A DNA stretch of 27,746 nt from XYA12-FULL-58-9 sp001798605 (GTDB lineage: Bacteria > Myxococcota > XYA12-FULL-58-9). This document shows positions 1 through 9,100 of this stretch, one piece after another. The stretch covers positions 1-27,746 of the forward strand of contig DAINMX010000068.1 of NCBI GenBank assembly GCA_036736205.1, given 5' to 3'. Both the position numbers and the translations under genes were made by a program. Positions within the stretch are counted from its first letter, which is position 1; each line of letters opens with the position of its first letter. The notes beneath the pieces are model-generated. The model searched no databases, had not been told where the DNA came from, and saw only the letters and a program-made list of their open reading frames with translations.

Positions 1-386
1 CCCCCGAGGACGAGGTTGACATTGTCGACTTTCCCAAGCTCTTACGCGAGGCGAAGTACCTGCGCACAATCACCGAGCTTGTCGCCAACAGCGCCGTTAC
101 CCCCACCTTCAACGGGGAAGGCACCGACTACCTCAGGGACGCGATCGCGGCGCAGGCGATTCTTCAGGCGGCCTTGGCGTCGGGCGGCATGGTCGACAGT
201 CTCAACCTCAGCACCGCGACTGAAAATGTCCTCATCAGCGATCTAACGGACGTGAGCGCCGCGAAGACCCGTTTCCAAAACGGCACAGCAACCAGCAACG
301 ACGTCTGGACTCTTCGCTCCGCCGTTCAACGGGTGATGTGCCACGCTGGTGGCACCTACGACGCCGATACCTGCAACAGTCTTTGA
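1..386 (+). CDS. 3' end of an unidentified gene (5' part outside the window)
   Basis: An open frame enters from the left edge (codons in phase with base 3) and runs without a stop to TGA at 384-386, giving about 127 residues. The visible part is soluble-looking and acidic at first, then rich in Ala, Thr, Asn and Ser. It has two cysteines close to the C-terminus (MCHAGG and the final DTCNSL). There is no membrane segment in this part and I do not recognise the family. It is convergent with the citrate synthase gene. The hairpin between the two genes has its T-tract on the minus strand, so it serves mainly the neighbour. That the frame is real is supported by its length at the contig edge and by the lack of a competing frame. 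Function unknown. Confidence 0.6.
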   Translation, partial: PEDEVDIVDFPKLLREAKYLRTITELVANSAVTPTFNGEGTDYLRDAIAAQAILQAALASGGMVDSLNLSTATENVLISDLTDVSAAKTRFQNGTATSNDVWTLRSAVQRVMCHAGGTYDADTCNSL

Positions 387-416
387 ACGGCGCAACCGCC
401 CGACACCTTGCTGAAC

Positions 417-460
417 AAAAAAAGAGGGGATGCCAAGTTCAAGTTCATGGCATCCCCTCT
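417..460 (-). terminator. Intrinsic terminator of the citrate synthase gene
   Basis: A perfect 13-bp inverted repeat (AGAGGGGATGCCA at 423-435 and its complement at 448-460) encloses a 12-nt loop. The run of seven A at 417-423 becomes a T-tract directly after the stem on the minus strand. That is the order expected for rho-independent termination of transcription coming from the citrate synthase gene, whose stop codon lies about 60 bp upstream. Read on the plus strand the stem has no T-tract, so it is a poor terminator for the left-hand gene. Confidence 0.88.
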
Positions 461-521
461 CGTATGGTGGCTCTTGCCTCCGCGTTGCTAGGCAACACGG
501 AGGTGGCAGGTCACCGGGATG

Positions 522-1820
522 TTACTTGATGCCGGCAACGTCTTCCAACATCTTGGTGGTTACGCTCTTCGGACGCTCGAGGGCGTAACCGAGAGCGCGA
601 TCCCACACGATGTTAGAGAGAACGCCGAGTGAACGGCCGATGCCGAAGAGTACAGTGTAGAAGTCGTACTCGGTTAGGCCGTAGTACCACTGAATGACAC
701 CGGACTGCGCGTCGACGTTTGGCCAGGGATTCTTGGCTTTGCCATGCTCCTGGAGAATCGGCGGCACAACCTTGTAGAGGATGTCGACAAATTTGAAGAT
801 CGGGTCATTCTTGAGGTGCTTGAGGCAGAACTCACGCTGCTCGGAGTAGCGCGGATCGGTCTTGCGCAGAACCGCATGACCATAACCGGGAATGACCTGG
901 CCGCTCTTTAGGGTGTCCCAAACGAACTTCTTCATTTCCTCTTCGCTGGGGATCTTGTTGTTCATCTTCTTCATGACGTCTTGGATCCAGCTGAGCACTT
1001 CTTGGTTGGCCAAGCCGTGCAGCGGACCCGCGAGGCCGTTGATGGCCGCGGAGTATGCATAATAGATGTCGGAGAGCGCGGACGCGACCAAGTGGCCGGT
1101 GTGGGCGCTGACGTTGCCCGACTCATGGTCAGAGTGCAAAATGAAATACAAGCGGGCGACGTCGTCGTACGGCGCGTCAATACCCATCATCGCAGCAAAG
1201 TCACCGCCCATGTCGAGGTCGGGGTTCGACTTGATCTGCTTGTCACCCTTGTACTTGAGCCGATAGATGAACGCACCGAGAACCGGGAGCTTGGCCCACA
1301 GGTTGAGGGCGTCCTCGAGGGTCGGCTGCCAGTGATCCATCTTGCCAATGCCCTTGTTGTAGGCCTTGACGTATTCGGAGCTGTTCTGCATCGCCAAAAT
1401 GCCAGCGGAGAACATCGCCATCGGATGGCTGTCTGGGGACATGGCCCGCAACATCGCCTTGACGTAATCCGGAAGCTTGCGGCGTTTTTTCAGATCCTCG
1501 CACAGCCACTTGGCCTCGGCCTCAGTCGGGACTTCGCCGGTCAAGAGCAACCAGATGTGACCTTCGACATACGGCATATCTTTGCCGGGCACCTTAGGGA
1601 GTGCCTTGAGAGTCTCCGGAATCGTCATGCCGCGAAAGCGGATGCCTTCATTCGGATCGAGGTATGAGATGTCGGTTACGAGGCAGCGCACACCACGCGC
1701 CCCACCGATCGCCTGGGCGATGGTGACGTCACATACCTTTGTTTCGCCGTGCTCTTTGACAAGCCGCGCGGTTCGCGGCCGATGAGCATCAATCTTCTCG
1801 CCCAATTTCTTCAACAGCAT
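522..1820 (-). CDS. gltA: Citrate synthase, type I eukaryote-like
   Basis: Condenses acetyl-CoA with oxaloacetate to citrate, the entry step of the TCA cycle, in the cytosol. All three catalytic residues of the family are visible: His268 in GPLHGLANQEV, His315 in GYGHAVLRKTDPRY and Asp370 in NPWPNVDAQSG. The stretches around them (NVSAHTGHLVASALSD, KNPWPNVD, LERPKS) read like mitochondrial citrate synthases rather than the hexameric E. coli GltA. This eukaryote-like form is known from Geobacteraceae. At 432 residues it has the length of a mature mitochondrial enzyme. The ATG at 1820 is preceded by AAGGAG (1827-1832 on the plus strand) at 6-nt spacing, which fixes the start. The gene is monocistronic: terminator downstream, long non-coding region upstream. 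Identity is secure; the symbol is by function. Confidence 0.96.
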   Translation of the reverse strand: MLLKKLGEKIDAHRPRTARLVKEHGETKVCDVTIAQAIGGARGVRCLVTDISYLDPNEGIRFRGMTIPETLKALPKVPGKDMPYVEGHIWLLLTGEVPTEAEAKWLCEDLKKRRKLPDYVKAMLRAMSPDSHPMAMFSAGILAMQNSSEYVKAYNKGIGKMDHWQPTLEDALNLWAKLPVLGAFIYRLKYKGDKQIKSNPDLDMGGDFAAMMGIDAPYDDVARLYFILHSDHESGNVSAHTGHLVASALSDIYYAYSAAINGLAGPLHGLANQEVLSWIQDVMKKMNNKIPSEEEMKKFVWDTLKSGQVIPGYGHAVLRKTDPRYSEQREFCLKHLKNDPIFKFVDILYKVVPPILQEHGKAKNPWPNVDAQSGVIQWYYGLTEYDFYTVLFGIGRSLGVLSNIVWDRALGYALERPKSVTTKMLEDVAGIK

Positions 1821-2364
1821 AATGGTCTCCTTACGGGTTCTTGGCGGTTCCTTCGCTATAGATGAAACCTATGGTTCGTTTACGAGTTCTATTGTTCCTA
1901 TCTTTGCTCGGTGGCACCTGGCCTCCCAACAATCCACTCAATCCGCTCTGATACCCAATCCAAGTGGTTCTCCGAGAATCGGGGCTCTCGTTATGACGCA
2001 CCCAGCTAGAGACGTCAAGGGGATCAGAATGAGAGGGGATCAGAATGAGAGAATGAGATGAGCCGCTGCAGGGGCAAACCCAGGGCCAGCGCTCGATTCG
2101 CCTCGGCACCGACCCGCTAGGGCGGGGCAAATCTGCCCCACAGGGTGAGGCGTCTGTCTCCCACCCCTTGTTCCTGAGGACTCGAGACGCAAATCTCCAG
2201 AATCGGCACAAATGGGGGAGGTGCCGTACTCGCTTGCATACAAGCGCATTTTCCTCATGAGCCCTGTGAGTTCTCAGGGCCAAAAATTGTGAAAGGAGCG
2301 CCGGTTCGGTGGATCGGAACTTGCTAATAAAGCAGGAGAACGCCCACAAAGGACGAACACCACC
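1821..2364. other. Non-coding region between citrate synthase and the next gene (544 bp)
   Basis: Divergent intergenic region that should hold the citrate synthase promoter (minus strand) and that of the 2365 gene (plus strand). I see no convincing -35/-10 pair. It contains the citrate synthase ribosome site (1827-1832), a 16-bp tandem repeat (2019-2050), and three short hairpins: GGGGCA/TGCCCC at 2124-2139, CGCTTG/CAAGCG at 2231-2246 and GCCCTG/CAGGGC at 2261-2280. None is followed by a T-tract long enough to be a clear terminator. The long minus-strand frame across it has no recognisable protein and a composition unlike a real gene. Confidence 0.6.
2019..2050. repeat. 16-bp tandem repeat, two exact copies
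   Basis: The unit GGGGATCAGAATGAGA occurs twice head to tail (2019-2034 and 2035-2050), followed by a partial third copy of its right half (GAATGAGA). It lies about 200 bp upstream of the citrate synthase start, on that gene's promoter side. It may be a duplicated protein-binding site or simple slippage; the sequence does not decide. Confidence 0.75.
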
Positions 2365-2853
2365 ATGGCGAACAAACCCCGAAACATCACTCCGCAACTG
2401 AGTCGCGCGACAGTCACCATTTGTGAGTTGGCATCCCTGGGTTGGCTGCACGCAACGGTAGCTCGTTTGCACAGTGCACTCGGCATTGGTTGGAGAAGAG
2501 ATTCTGACGAATCCAACGGTGAGATCTTCGACATGGGCCATAAAGCACGGCATCGACTCGACACCAGCTCTTTGAGAATTGAGGCCGAATGGCCGAAGGC
2601 CCTCATCAAGCTCGGTATAGGCGCAGTCGCCGCAGTGGCAATGATCACCACGTTAACCCTTGCTGAACCCGCGCGAGACGTGCCAGCCGCAGTTCCCATC
2701 GAGCAAATCCGACTCACACCGACGACGCTTCCAGATACCGACGAACCGAGTGTGAAAGCGGTTGTGAATCCCATGCTCGACAGAACTCCCAAGGCGTACA
2801 AGCGCTCGCAGAAGAAGCACAATCGCAAAGCCCAGAAGAGACGCAGCCGTTGA
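2365..2853 (+). CDS. Hypothetical single-pass membrane protein with a basic tail
   Basis: 162 residues with no recognised domain. The first 75 or so are polar and mixed in character. One hydrophobic segment at about residues 79-100 (ALIKLGIGAVAAVAMITTLTLA) can span the membrane once. The rest is a Pro/Thr-rich stretch ending in a strongly basic tail of Lys and Arg. The ATG at 2365 is preceded by AAAGGA at 2348-2353, a rather long spacing. The gene stands alone, 129 bp before the next plus-strand gene. A minus-strand frame overlaps it but has no ribosome site and a cysteine/serine-rich composition typical of antisense shadows. That this is a real gene is likely but not certain; no function can be given. 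Confidence 0.5.
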   Translation: MANKPRNITPQLSRATVTICELASLGWLHATVARLHSALGIGWRRDSDESNGEIFDMGHKARHRLDTSSLRIEAEWPKALIKLGIGAVAAVAMITTLTLAEPARDVPAAVPIEQIRLTPTTLPDTDEPSVKAVVNPMLDRTPKAYKRSQKKHNRKAQKRRSR

Positions 2854-2982
2854 GCCATCGGCATCATTCATCATTGAAGTGCTGCGAGCGAGACGCATCT
2901 GTTGCCCCATAGCTCGTTGTCTCAGCTGACCATCGGGCTGAAATTCACCCCCGTCGAGTTCTTCCGTGATATAGGGAGCGGC

Positions 2983-3486
2983 ATGGAATTTGAAGTTCGC
3001 TCTCCCACCGGGCGCACGTGGATCGGTGCCGTGCTCAGTTTTGTCATCGCTGGCGAGCTTTTCTACGAAGTCCGACAGAACAAGCCCGCCGAGCTGTTCA
3101 AGACGTCGTTCACCGACGCCGAGTTGATTCCTTGGATTGTGGTCTTCGCCATGGTCGCTTTGGTCTGTACCGCATGGCTGGTGATCCTCTATGTGAAGCC
3201 TGGCAGGCTGCGGCTTGACCTTGCCGGAAGCTCGATTCGTCGCAGTCGGCCGCAGTTTTTTCGCACCCACGTTTTCGAAGCCCCCGCCAGTGAGTGGAAG
3301 ATCCATGTGGTCTTCTTCTCCGAAGAACAACACGACCGTGGGATTTTCAAGCGGATTGAGATCTTAGGTCCTGGAATCGCCGAGGTTCTCCTGTTAACGG
3401 ACATCGCCCACCCGGAGGAGCTGGTCTTGGCCATTGAACAGATGGGCCCCAACCTCGGCAAGCTAGACATCGAGATTGAGCAGTAG
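2983..3486 (+). CDS. Hypothetical two-helix membrane protein
   Basis: 167 residues from the ATG at 2983, chosen because AGGGAG (2973-2978) sits 4 nt upstream. The frame stays open to a TTG at 2902 with no ribosome site, so a longer form is possible. Two hydrophobic segments are seen near the N-terminus (around GAVLSFVIAGELFY and PWIVVFAMVALVCTAWLVIL), separated by a short polar loop. They are followed by a cytoplasmic-looking soluble domain of about 95 residues ending in acidic residues. The layout (two helices, then a mixed alpha/beta domain) resembles small membrane proteins with a PH-like domain, but I cannot assign a family. It is convergent with the histidine kinase gene, 7 bp apart. Confidence 0.65.
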   Translation: MEFEVRSPTGRTWIGAVLSFVIAGELFYEVRQNKPAELFKTSFTDAELIPWIVVFAMVALVCTAWLVILYVKPGRLRLDLAGSSIRRSRPQFFRTHVFEAPASEWKIHVVFFSEEQHDRGIFKRIEILGPGIAEVLLLTDIAHPEELVLAIEQMGPNLGKLDIEIEQ

Positions 3487-3493
3487 CATCCAT

Positions 3494-4630
3494 TCAGCTC
3501 ACCAATGGTAACTCGAGAACGAAACGAGCCCCCTCATCGCTTGGGCCCAAGACCAGTGATCCGCGCGCTCGCTCAGCGAGACTGCGGGCCGTGGACAATC
3601 CGATGCCTGACCCGCCTTGGCCATTGAGAGTGACATAGGGTGTGAATATCCGCTCTGAGCTTTGTAGGGGCACCCCTGGCCCATTGTCCTCTACCTCCAC
3701 AGTGCAGCTCAGAACAGAAGTCTTCAGGCGCACGAACACCCGTGCATCACTGTCGGGTGCTGCTTGCACGGCGTTCTGTATCAAATTGCTGACAATTCGA
3801 GCAAAAGCTGTCTCAGTGATGACCACCCGCGCTGGCGTTTCGTCAATGTCGAGACCAATTCGAACATGCTCAGGTATACCAGGTCGGATGAGCTCAATCG
3901 TTTCGCGCAAGGCCCTGCCAAGCTCCGTCACTTCATCTGCACGACGTTGACGAATGGCACGAGCCACCTCGAGCATGTTGGTCGTCAGCTCGTTGGCACC
4001 CTCGACCTGGCTCTTGAGTCGCTCACAAAGCGCCGTGAGCTCGTCTTTGCCGAGTCTCGGGGCAAGCATCACGAGGCCGAGCATGCCGCCGAGAAGATTG
4101 TTGAAGTGATGCGCCAGACCCGAGGTGACCGCGCCAATCTCATCGCGGTTCTCCCCGAGCAGAGTCTCCCTCACCCATTGCGCGTGCGCTCTTCGCAACC
4201 TCGCATTCTCTACAAGGGCGCCGAGGTAGTCACAGACAACCTTCGCCGCGGCCAACTGTGTTTCGGCTGGCGGCGGTTGCAAGCCATAGGCAACGGTCCA
4301 AAGCCCCCCAGCATGCCAGGCAATTAGGGTCGTTGCCCCATAGGCACCTAGCTCTACCGTCTCGTTGCGTTCAGCCACAACCCACCGCTGGTCATTGGGC
4401 ATCTGCGCACAACGGCCGACCAGCTCAACCACAGCGGTTGCGTCACCTCGAAATGCCAACGCTCGAATGGTGCCTGTCACCTCAACCACGCCACCGGTCG
4501 CAAATCCCGTTAGCTGCAACACTGCATCGAGCGCATGCTGCGAGGCCGCAGCGCTGTGCTCGGACCCTAGCGGCACCTGACTCAATGCCTCGAGGGTGTT
4601 GACGACAACGTCCTGATTGTGTGTTGCCAT
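3494..4630 (-). CDS. Soluble sensor histidine kinase
   Basis: Autophosphorylating kinase of a two-component system, 378 residues, with no membrane segment and so probably cytosolic. Residues 1-145 form a GAF-like input region. The dimerisation/phosphoacceptor helix has GLAHHFNNLLGGM with phospho-His at 174; the residue after it, usually Asp in the HDFNNLL subgroup, is His175. The HATPase_c domain shows the N box (NLIQNAVQA, Asn286), the G1 box DNGPG (315-319) and the G2 box GGSGIGL (339-345), so ATP binding should be intact. No response regulator gene is adjacent, so the partner is elsewhere. The ATG at 4630 lacks a clear ribosome site. Short tandem repeats lie 60-110 bp upstream. Confidence 0.9.
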   Translation of the reverse strand: MATHNQDVVVNTLEALSQVPLGSEHSAAASQHALDAVLQLTGFATGGVVEVTGTIRALAFRGDATAVVELVGRCAQMPNDQRWVVAERNETVELGAYGATTLIAWHAGGLWTVAYGLQPPPAETQLAAAKVVCDYLGALVENARLRRAHAQWVRETLLGENRDEIGAVTSGLAHHFNNLLGGMLGLVMLAPRLGKDELTALCERLKSQVEGANELTTNMLEVARAIRQRRADEVTELGRALRETIELIRPGIPEHVRIGLDIDETPARVVITETAFARIVSNLIQNAVQAAPDSDARVFVRLKTSVLSCTVEVEDNGPGVPLQSSERIFTPYVTLNGQGGSGIGLSTARSLAERARGSLVLGPSDEGARFVLELPLVS

Positions 4631-5022
4631 AGGGCACTGACTGTAACATCACTCCATAGACAACCCCAGGGCATCGCCTCGATAACCTTGGCAAAGAGGC
4701 AAACGAGGCAAACGAGGCAAAGAGGCAAACGAGGAACGAGGGTGGGCAAACATGCCTGGTTTTGTTGAACAGGGCAGCCGTCGAAATGCTCCCATAAAAA
4801 AGATCCATGTGGAGTTGACGTTGTCCCATTTCATTCACAAATCTTAATGATCGCCACATACCGGAGAAATCCAAAAGGCCCATGGTACCACCGAAACCCA
4901 AAGGCCACTTTCGGCCCATGAAGATTGATCAATGAGAAGAAATAAACCGTGAAGCCCAGGCGTATTAGCATCACTCTGGCCGAATCCCGCTGGCCAGCAA
5001 AATATCGGGTGAAGGAGAGTCC
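4631..5022. other. Divergent non-coding region between the histidine kinase and the RND operon
   Basis: Holds the promoters of two divergent units. A possible plus-strand promoter is TTGTCC (4821-4826) with CTTAAT (4843-4848) at 16-bp spacing, about 175 bp before the adaptor gene; this is a weak match. Other visible structure: 8/9-bp tandem repeats (4692-4741), an inverted repeat CCGAAA/TTTCGG (4891-4914), a 10-bp palindrome ATTGATCAAT (4924-4933) that could be an operator for the efflux operon, and a palindrome GCTGGCCAGC (4989-4998) just before the ribosome site. No regulator gene of TetR or MarR type lies nearby. Minus-strand frames here are built from the repeats and look spurious. Confidence 0.5.
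4692..4741. repeat. 8/9-bp tandem repeats upstream of the histidine kinase
   Basis: Six units of the form CAAA(C)GAGG in tandem, alternating between 8 bp (CAAAGAGG) and 9 bp (CAAACGAGG), the last one shortened to AACGAGG. They lie 62-111 bp upstream of the kinase start codon, in its presumed leader or promoter. Such an array can change length by slippage and thereby alter promoter spacing; whether it does so here is unknown. Confidence 0.8.
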
Positions 5023-6087
5023 GTGAGAAGCGTGAGCACACCCATTCTTCTGGCATTCGCTAGCGTCACCGCGGCCGCTTGCGTGGAATCTGCGTCTGCC
5101 GAAAACAAGAAGCCAAACGAGATAGGCGAAAAGATGCCGAGCCCAAAGACCGCGACAGTCAACGTCGAGGTCGTGCCGATCGAACTGTCAAAACTCACCG
5201 AGTTTGTGACCGTCACGGGGGAAACCATGGCCGTCGCCCGCATCGTCTACTCTGCCGAAACAGCAGGCAGAGTGGAGTTCATGGCCTTTGACCTCGGGGA
5301 CGCGGTCAAGGGCGGTCAAGTGCTCGCACGCATCGATTATCAGCTGCTCAAGGCCCAAGCAGACTCAGCCCAGGCGTCATCCGACCTTGCCGAAAAGACG
5401 TTGAATCGGCTCGAGGCGTTGCGAGAAGATAAGCTGGTCAGCCCACAGCAAATCGATGAAGCCCAATCGCGCAAGGTTCAGGCCGAAGCCCAGTGGCGTA
5501 TCGCCCAGGCCAACCTAAATAAGAGTATCGTTCGCGCCACCCGCTCAGGCATCATCACCCAAAAGGCGGTTGAGGCTGGTGAGTTCGTCGGCCCCGGCAC
5601 TCCCATCTACGAGCTCACCGACCTCGGAACCATCGAGATCCAAGCGCAGCTTCCCGAGCGATCTGTGACCCAGGTCCATACCGGCGACCGTGCAAAAGTT
5701 CAAATACCTGCCCTCGGCCGCGAGGTGGACGGCAAGGTGACAGTGGTCGTACCGGCAGCGGCTCACATCACCAAGACCTTTGAGTTACGTGTGGCTGTGG
5801 CCAATCCCAATCATGAAATCTTCGTGGGCATGGCGGCCACGGTACGCATTGCCACCGAGACCCACGAGAATGCGGTGATCGCACCCCACGACGTCGTCGT
5901 CGAGGACGACAAACAGCGAAGTGTCTTCATCGAGGTTGACGGATTCGTGCAAAAGCGCGCCGTCATTCTTGGTGCCGCAGCCGACGGCAACGTCATCCTC
6001 GCCGAAGGCGTCAAAGTGGGTGAACGATTGGTGGTGCTCGGCCAACGCCAGCTCGTCGATGGTCAACCCGTCCGCGTCGTCCATTGA
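5023..6087 (+). CDS. RND efflux periplasmic adaptor (membrane fusion protein)
   Basis: Links the inner-membrane pump to the outer-membrane channel. GTG start at 5023 with AAGGAG at 5012-5017. The N-terminus is a signal peptide ending in TAAAC with Cys20, a weak lipobox, so it may be a lipoprotein like AcrA. Then follow the first half of the lipoyl (barrel-sandwich) domain (about 75-107), an alpha-helical hairpin (108-168, rich in Ala, Gln and Glu), the second lipoyl half (RATRSGIITQKAVEAGEFV, about 171-200), a beta-barrel domain (about 205-280) and a membrane-proximal domain to residue 354. Length is normal for the family. It is the first gene of a three-gene operon with pump and channel. The substrate cannot be told from sequence. 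Confidence 0.95.
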   Translation: MRSVSTPILLAFASVTAAACVESASAENKKPNEIGEKMPSPKTATVNVEVVPIELSKLTEFVTVTGETMAVARIVYSAETAGRVEFMAFDLGDAVKGGQVLARIDYQLLKAQADSAQASSDLAEKTLNRLEALREDKLVSPQQIDEAQSRKVQAEAQWRIAQANLNKSIVRATRSGIITQKAVEAGEFVGPGTPIYELTDLGTIEIQAQLPERSVTQVHTGDRAKVQIPALGREVDGKVTVVVPAAAHITKTFELRVAVANPNHEIFVGMAATVRIATETHENAVIAPHDVVVEDDKQRSVFIEVDGFVQKRAVILGAAADGNVILAEGVKVGERLVVLGQRQLVDGQPVRVVH

Positions 6088-6147
6088 TTGACACAGTCTA
6101 GCTAGTCCGCTCGACCAGATCTCCCATCCTTTGAGAGCCATGCCACC

Positions 6148-9100
6148 ATGATCATCACCGAGTACGCACTCAAATTCCGAACAACGGTCTACGTCCTCTT
6201 GGTCTTCATCTGCATCGCGGGCTCGGCGGCATACAGCGGTTTGCCACTCGAGGCAGCACCTGAGGTGAAGATCCCCATCATCTTGGTCCACACCGTCTAC
6301 CCAGGCGTGGCACCCGCCGACATGGAGAAGCTCGTCACCAACGTGCTCGAGCGCCAACTCAAGGACCTCAAGGACGTCAAAAAGATGACCTCCGCGAGCG
6401 CTGAGTCGGTGTCGCTGGTGAATGTCGAATTCGAAACCGGCGTCGACCTCGACGACGCCTATCAAAAGATCCGTGACAAGGTTGATATGGCGAAAGCCGA
6501 CCTGCCGGTTGATGCCAACGATCCCCGACTCATCGAGATCAACATCTCAGAATTCCCCATCATGCTGGTCACTGTGTCCGGCGACTATGGTCTCGACAGG
6601 GTCAAGTCCGTGGGCGAGGACATACAGGACCAAATCGAGCAGATCCCCGGCGTGCTCGGCGTCGACATCACAGGGGGCCTCGAAAGAGAGATCCAGATTC
6701 GCCTAGATCCTGCCCGGCTCGAATACTATGCCCTCAGTGTAAACCAGGTCGTCGATCGCATCCGGCAAGAACACCTGACGACACCAGCGGGCAACATCGA
6801 GCTTGGCAGCAGCAAGTACGCGGTGCGCATTCCCGGCGAATACAAAGACGTCTCCCGCATGGAAGACATCATCGTCAAGGCCGACAACGGCAATCCCATC
6901 AAACTCCGCGATCTCGGGCGTGTCGTCGATGACTTCAAGGACCGCGAAACGGTCTCGCGCCTCGACGGCACCGAGTGCGTCACCCTTCGCATCAAGAAAC
7001 GGGCCGGTGCCAACATCGTCGAAATTGCAGATTCGATCAAAACGCTCCTGCCCAATATCGAGCCGACTCTTCCTGCCGGCACCCAGATAAGCATCAGTCA
7101 GGACAACAGTGCGTTTGTGCGCGACCGTGTCGCCGACCTCAACAACACCATCATCACCGGCTTGCTCTTGGTCATCGGCGTCTTGTTCTTCGCCATGGGT
7201 CTGCGCAATGCCTTCTTCGTCGCCATCGCCATTCCCTTGTCGATGTTGATCAGCTTCCTCGTGCTACAGGGCCTGGGAGTCACCCTCAACATCGTCGTGC
7301 TGTTCGCCTTGGTCTTGGCCCTGGGTATGCTGGTCGACAACTCCATCGTCGTGGTCGAGAACATCTACCGTCACGTCTCTGAGGGCTCCTCGCGGGCGCG
7401 GGCTGCGTACGAAGCCACCAAGGAGGTCGCTTGGCCGATCATCGCCTCCACCGCCACAACGGTGTTGGTGTTTGTGCCCTTGATGTTCTGGCCCGGCATC
7501 ATGGGTGACTTCATGTGGTACATGCCGGTCACGGTGATCGCCGTATTGGTGTCGTCTTTGTTTGTGGCCTTGGTCATCAACCCCGTCATCGCCGCGGACT
7601 TTCTGCGTGCGGGCGACAAGAAACTCTTCGACGATTCGGGCGAGGTCAGCGGCCCCATTCTCCGCCGCTACAAAGCGTTGCTTGAGTGGTGTTTGGATCG
7701 CCCAAAGACGATGGTCCTTGCCAGCAACGCTCTGCTCATTCTCGTCATCGTGATCTACGGCGTCCTCGGTGCCGGCGTCGAGTTCTTTCCTCGCACCACC
7801 CCAGACTTCGCCCAGGTGTCAGTCACCGCGCCCCAGGGCACGGCATTGGAAAAGACTGACGGCCTTCTACGCAAGGTGGAAGAGATCGCCAAGGCCGAAG
7901 ACAACACCGAGTCGATCATTGCCAACGTTGGCTTTGACGCCAACAGTTTTGTCGTGATTGGTGGCGGTGGCAAAACCCACTCTGGCGTCGTGGATGTCGA
8001 TTTTCTGGACCGCCACGACCGCACACACACGCCGTGGGATACGGTCGAGAATATCCGCAAACAACTAGGCGACCTCGCAGGAGCCGAGTACAGCATCAAA
8101 GTCGAGGAGGGCGGCCCCCCGACCGGAGATCCGGTGGTCGTCGAGGTTTCAGGTCCCGAGTTCAAGCAGCTGGAGGAGTATTCCCGTGAGGTGAAGAATC
8201 TCATCGCCACCATAGATGGCGTCGTGGACATCAAGGACGACTTCGAGCCCGGAAAACCCGAAATTCGCATCGAGGTTGACCGCGACCAAGCGATGCTCCG
8301 CAAGGTCAACACCGCGATGGTCGCAGGCGCCGTCCGAGCGGCGGTGAACGGAATCGAAGCCTCGGTGCTGCGCGAAAAAGATGAGGAGTACGACATCACG
8401 GTGCGCTACGACGCGCCTTTTAGGGATTCGATCGATGATATCCGTGACATTCGCGTGCTCGGCAAAGACGACGTGCAGATCCCGTTGCGCGACGTTGCCA
8501 ACGTCACCACCGCAGCCGGACTTGGCAGCATCAACCACATTGACCAAGCCCGTGCCATTCAAGTCAGCTCAGATGTCACCGGTCGCAGCTCGTCGGAGAT
8601 CATGATCGACGTGGCAAGGGTCCTTTCCGAGAAGCTCGAGCCCAAGCTCAAATCGGGCTACCGCCTCCACTATGGCGGCGAGAGTGAAGAGCAAGACGAG
8701 GCGGGAAGATTTCTTATGAAGGCGTTCATGATTGGGATCATGTTGATGTTCTTGTTGCTCATCACCCAGTTCAACTCGGTGTTGCGCCCGGCCGTTATTC
8801 TCGGCTCAGTCGTTATGGCCCTCATCGGCGTTCTGATTGGTCTTTTGCTCACCCGCGATAAGTTCGGTTTCATCATGACTGGTATGGGCATCATTTCCCT
8901 CGCGGGCGTCGTCGTGAATAACGCCATTGTCCTCATCGACTACACCGACCAACTCAAAGACAAGTTTGGCCTGAAATTGCGAGATGCCTTGGTGCGGGCC
9001 GGCGTCGTCCGTTTCCGGCCGGTTCTGCTCACCGCCATCACCACCGTGTTGGGGCTATTGCCCATGGCCACCGGCGTCAACATCGACTTCACCACAATGT

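Noticed and set aside
981..1667. 228-codon plus-strand frame inside the citrate synthase gene
   Set aside because: Antisense shadow of a certain gene.
2231..2250. Hairpin CGCTTG/CAAGCG followed by CATTTT as a terminator
   Set aside because: The stem is only 6 bp and the T-tract is four bases after an interruption, with no gene ending nearby on the plus strand.
1831..2553. 240-codon minus-strand frame upstream of citrate synthase
   Set aside because: Cys/Arg/Ser-rich composition, crosses the region expected to hold promoters and tandem repeats, no domain. It would also put its stop almost on the citrate synthase ribosome site.
2653..3333. 226-codon minus-strand frame opposite the two hypothetical membrane proteins
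   Set aside because: It spans both plus-strand genes and has no ribosome site. The plus-strand frames have clear membrane helices and, for the second, a good ribosome site.
4649..4919. Small minus-strand proteins in the region before the RND operon
   Set aside because: The frames are created by the 8/9-bp repeats; there is no ribosome site or recognised family.
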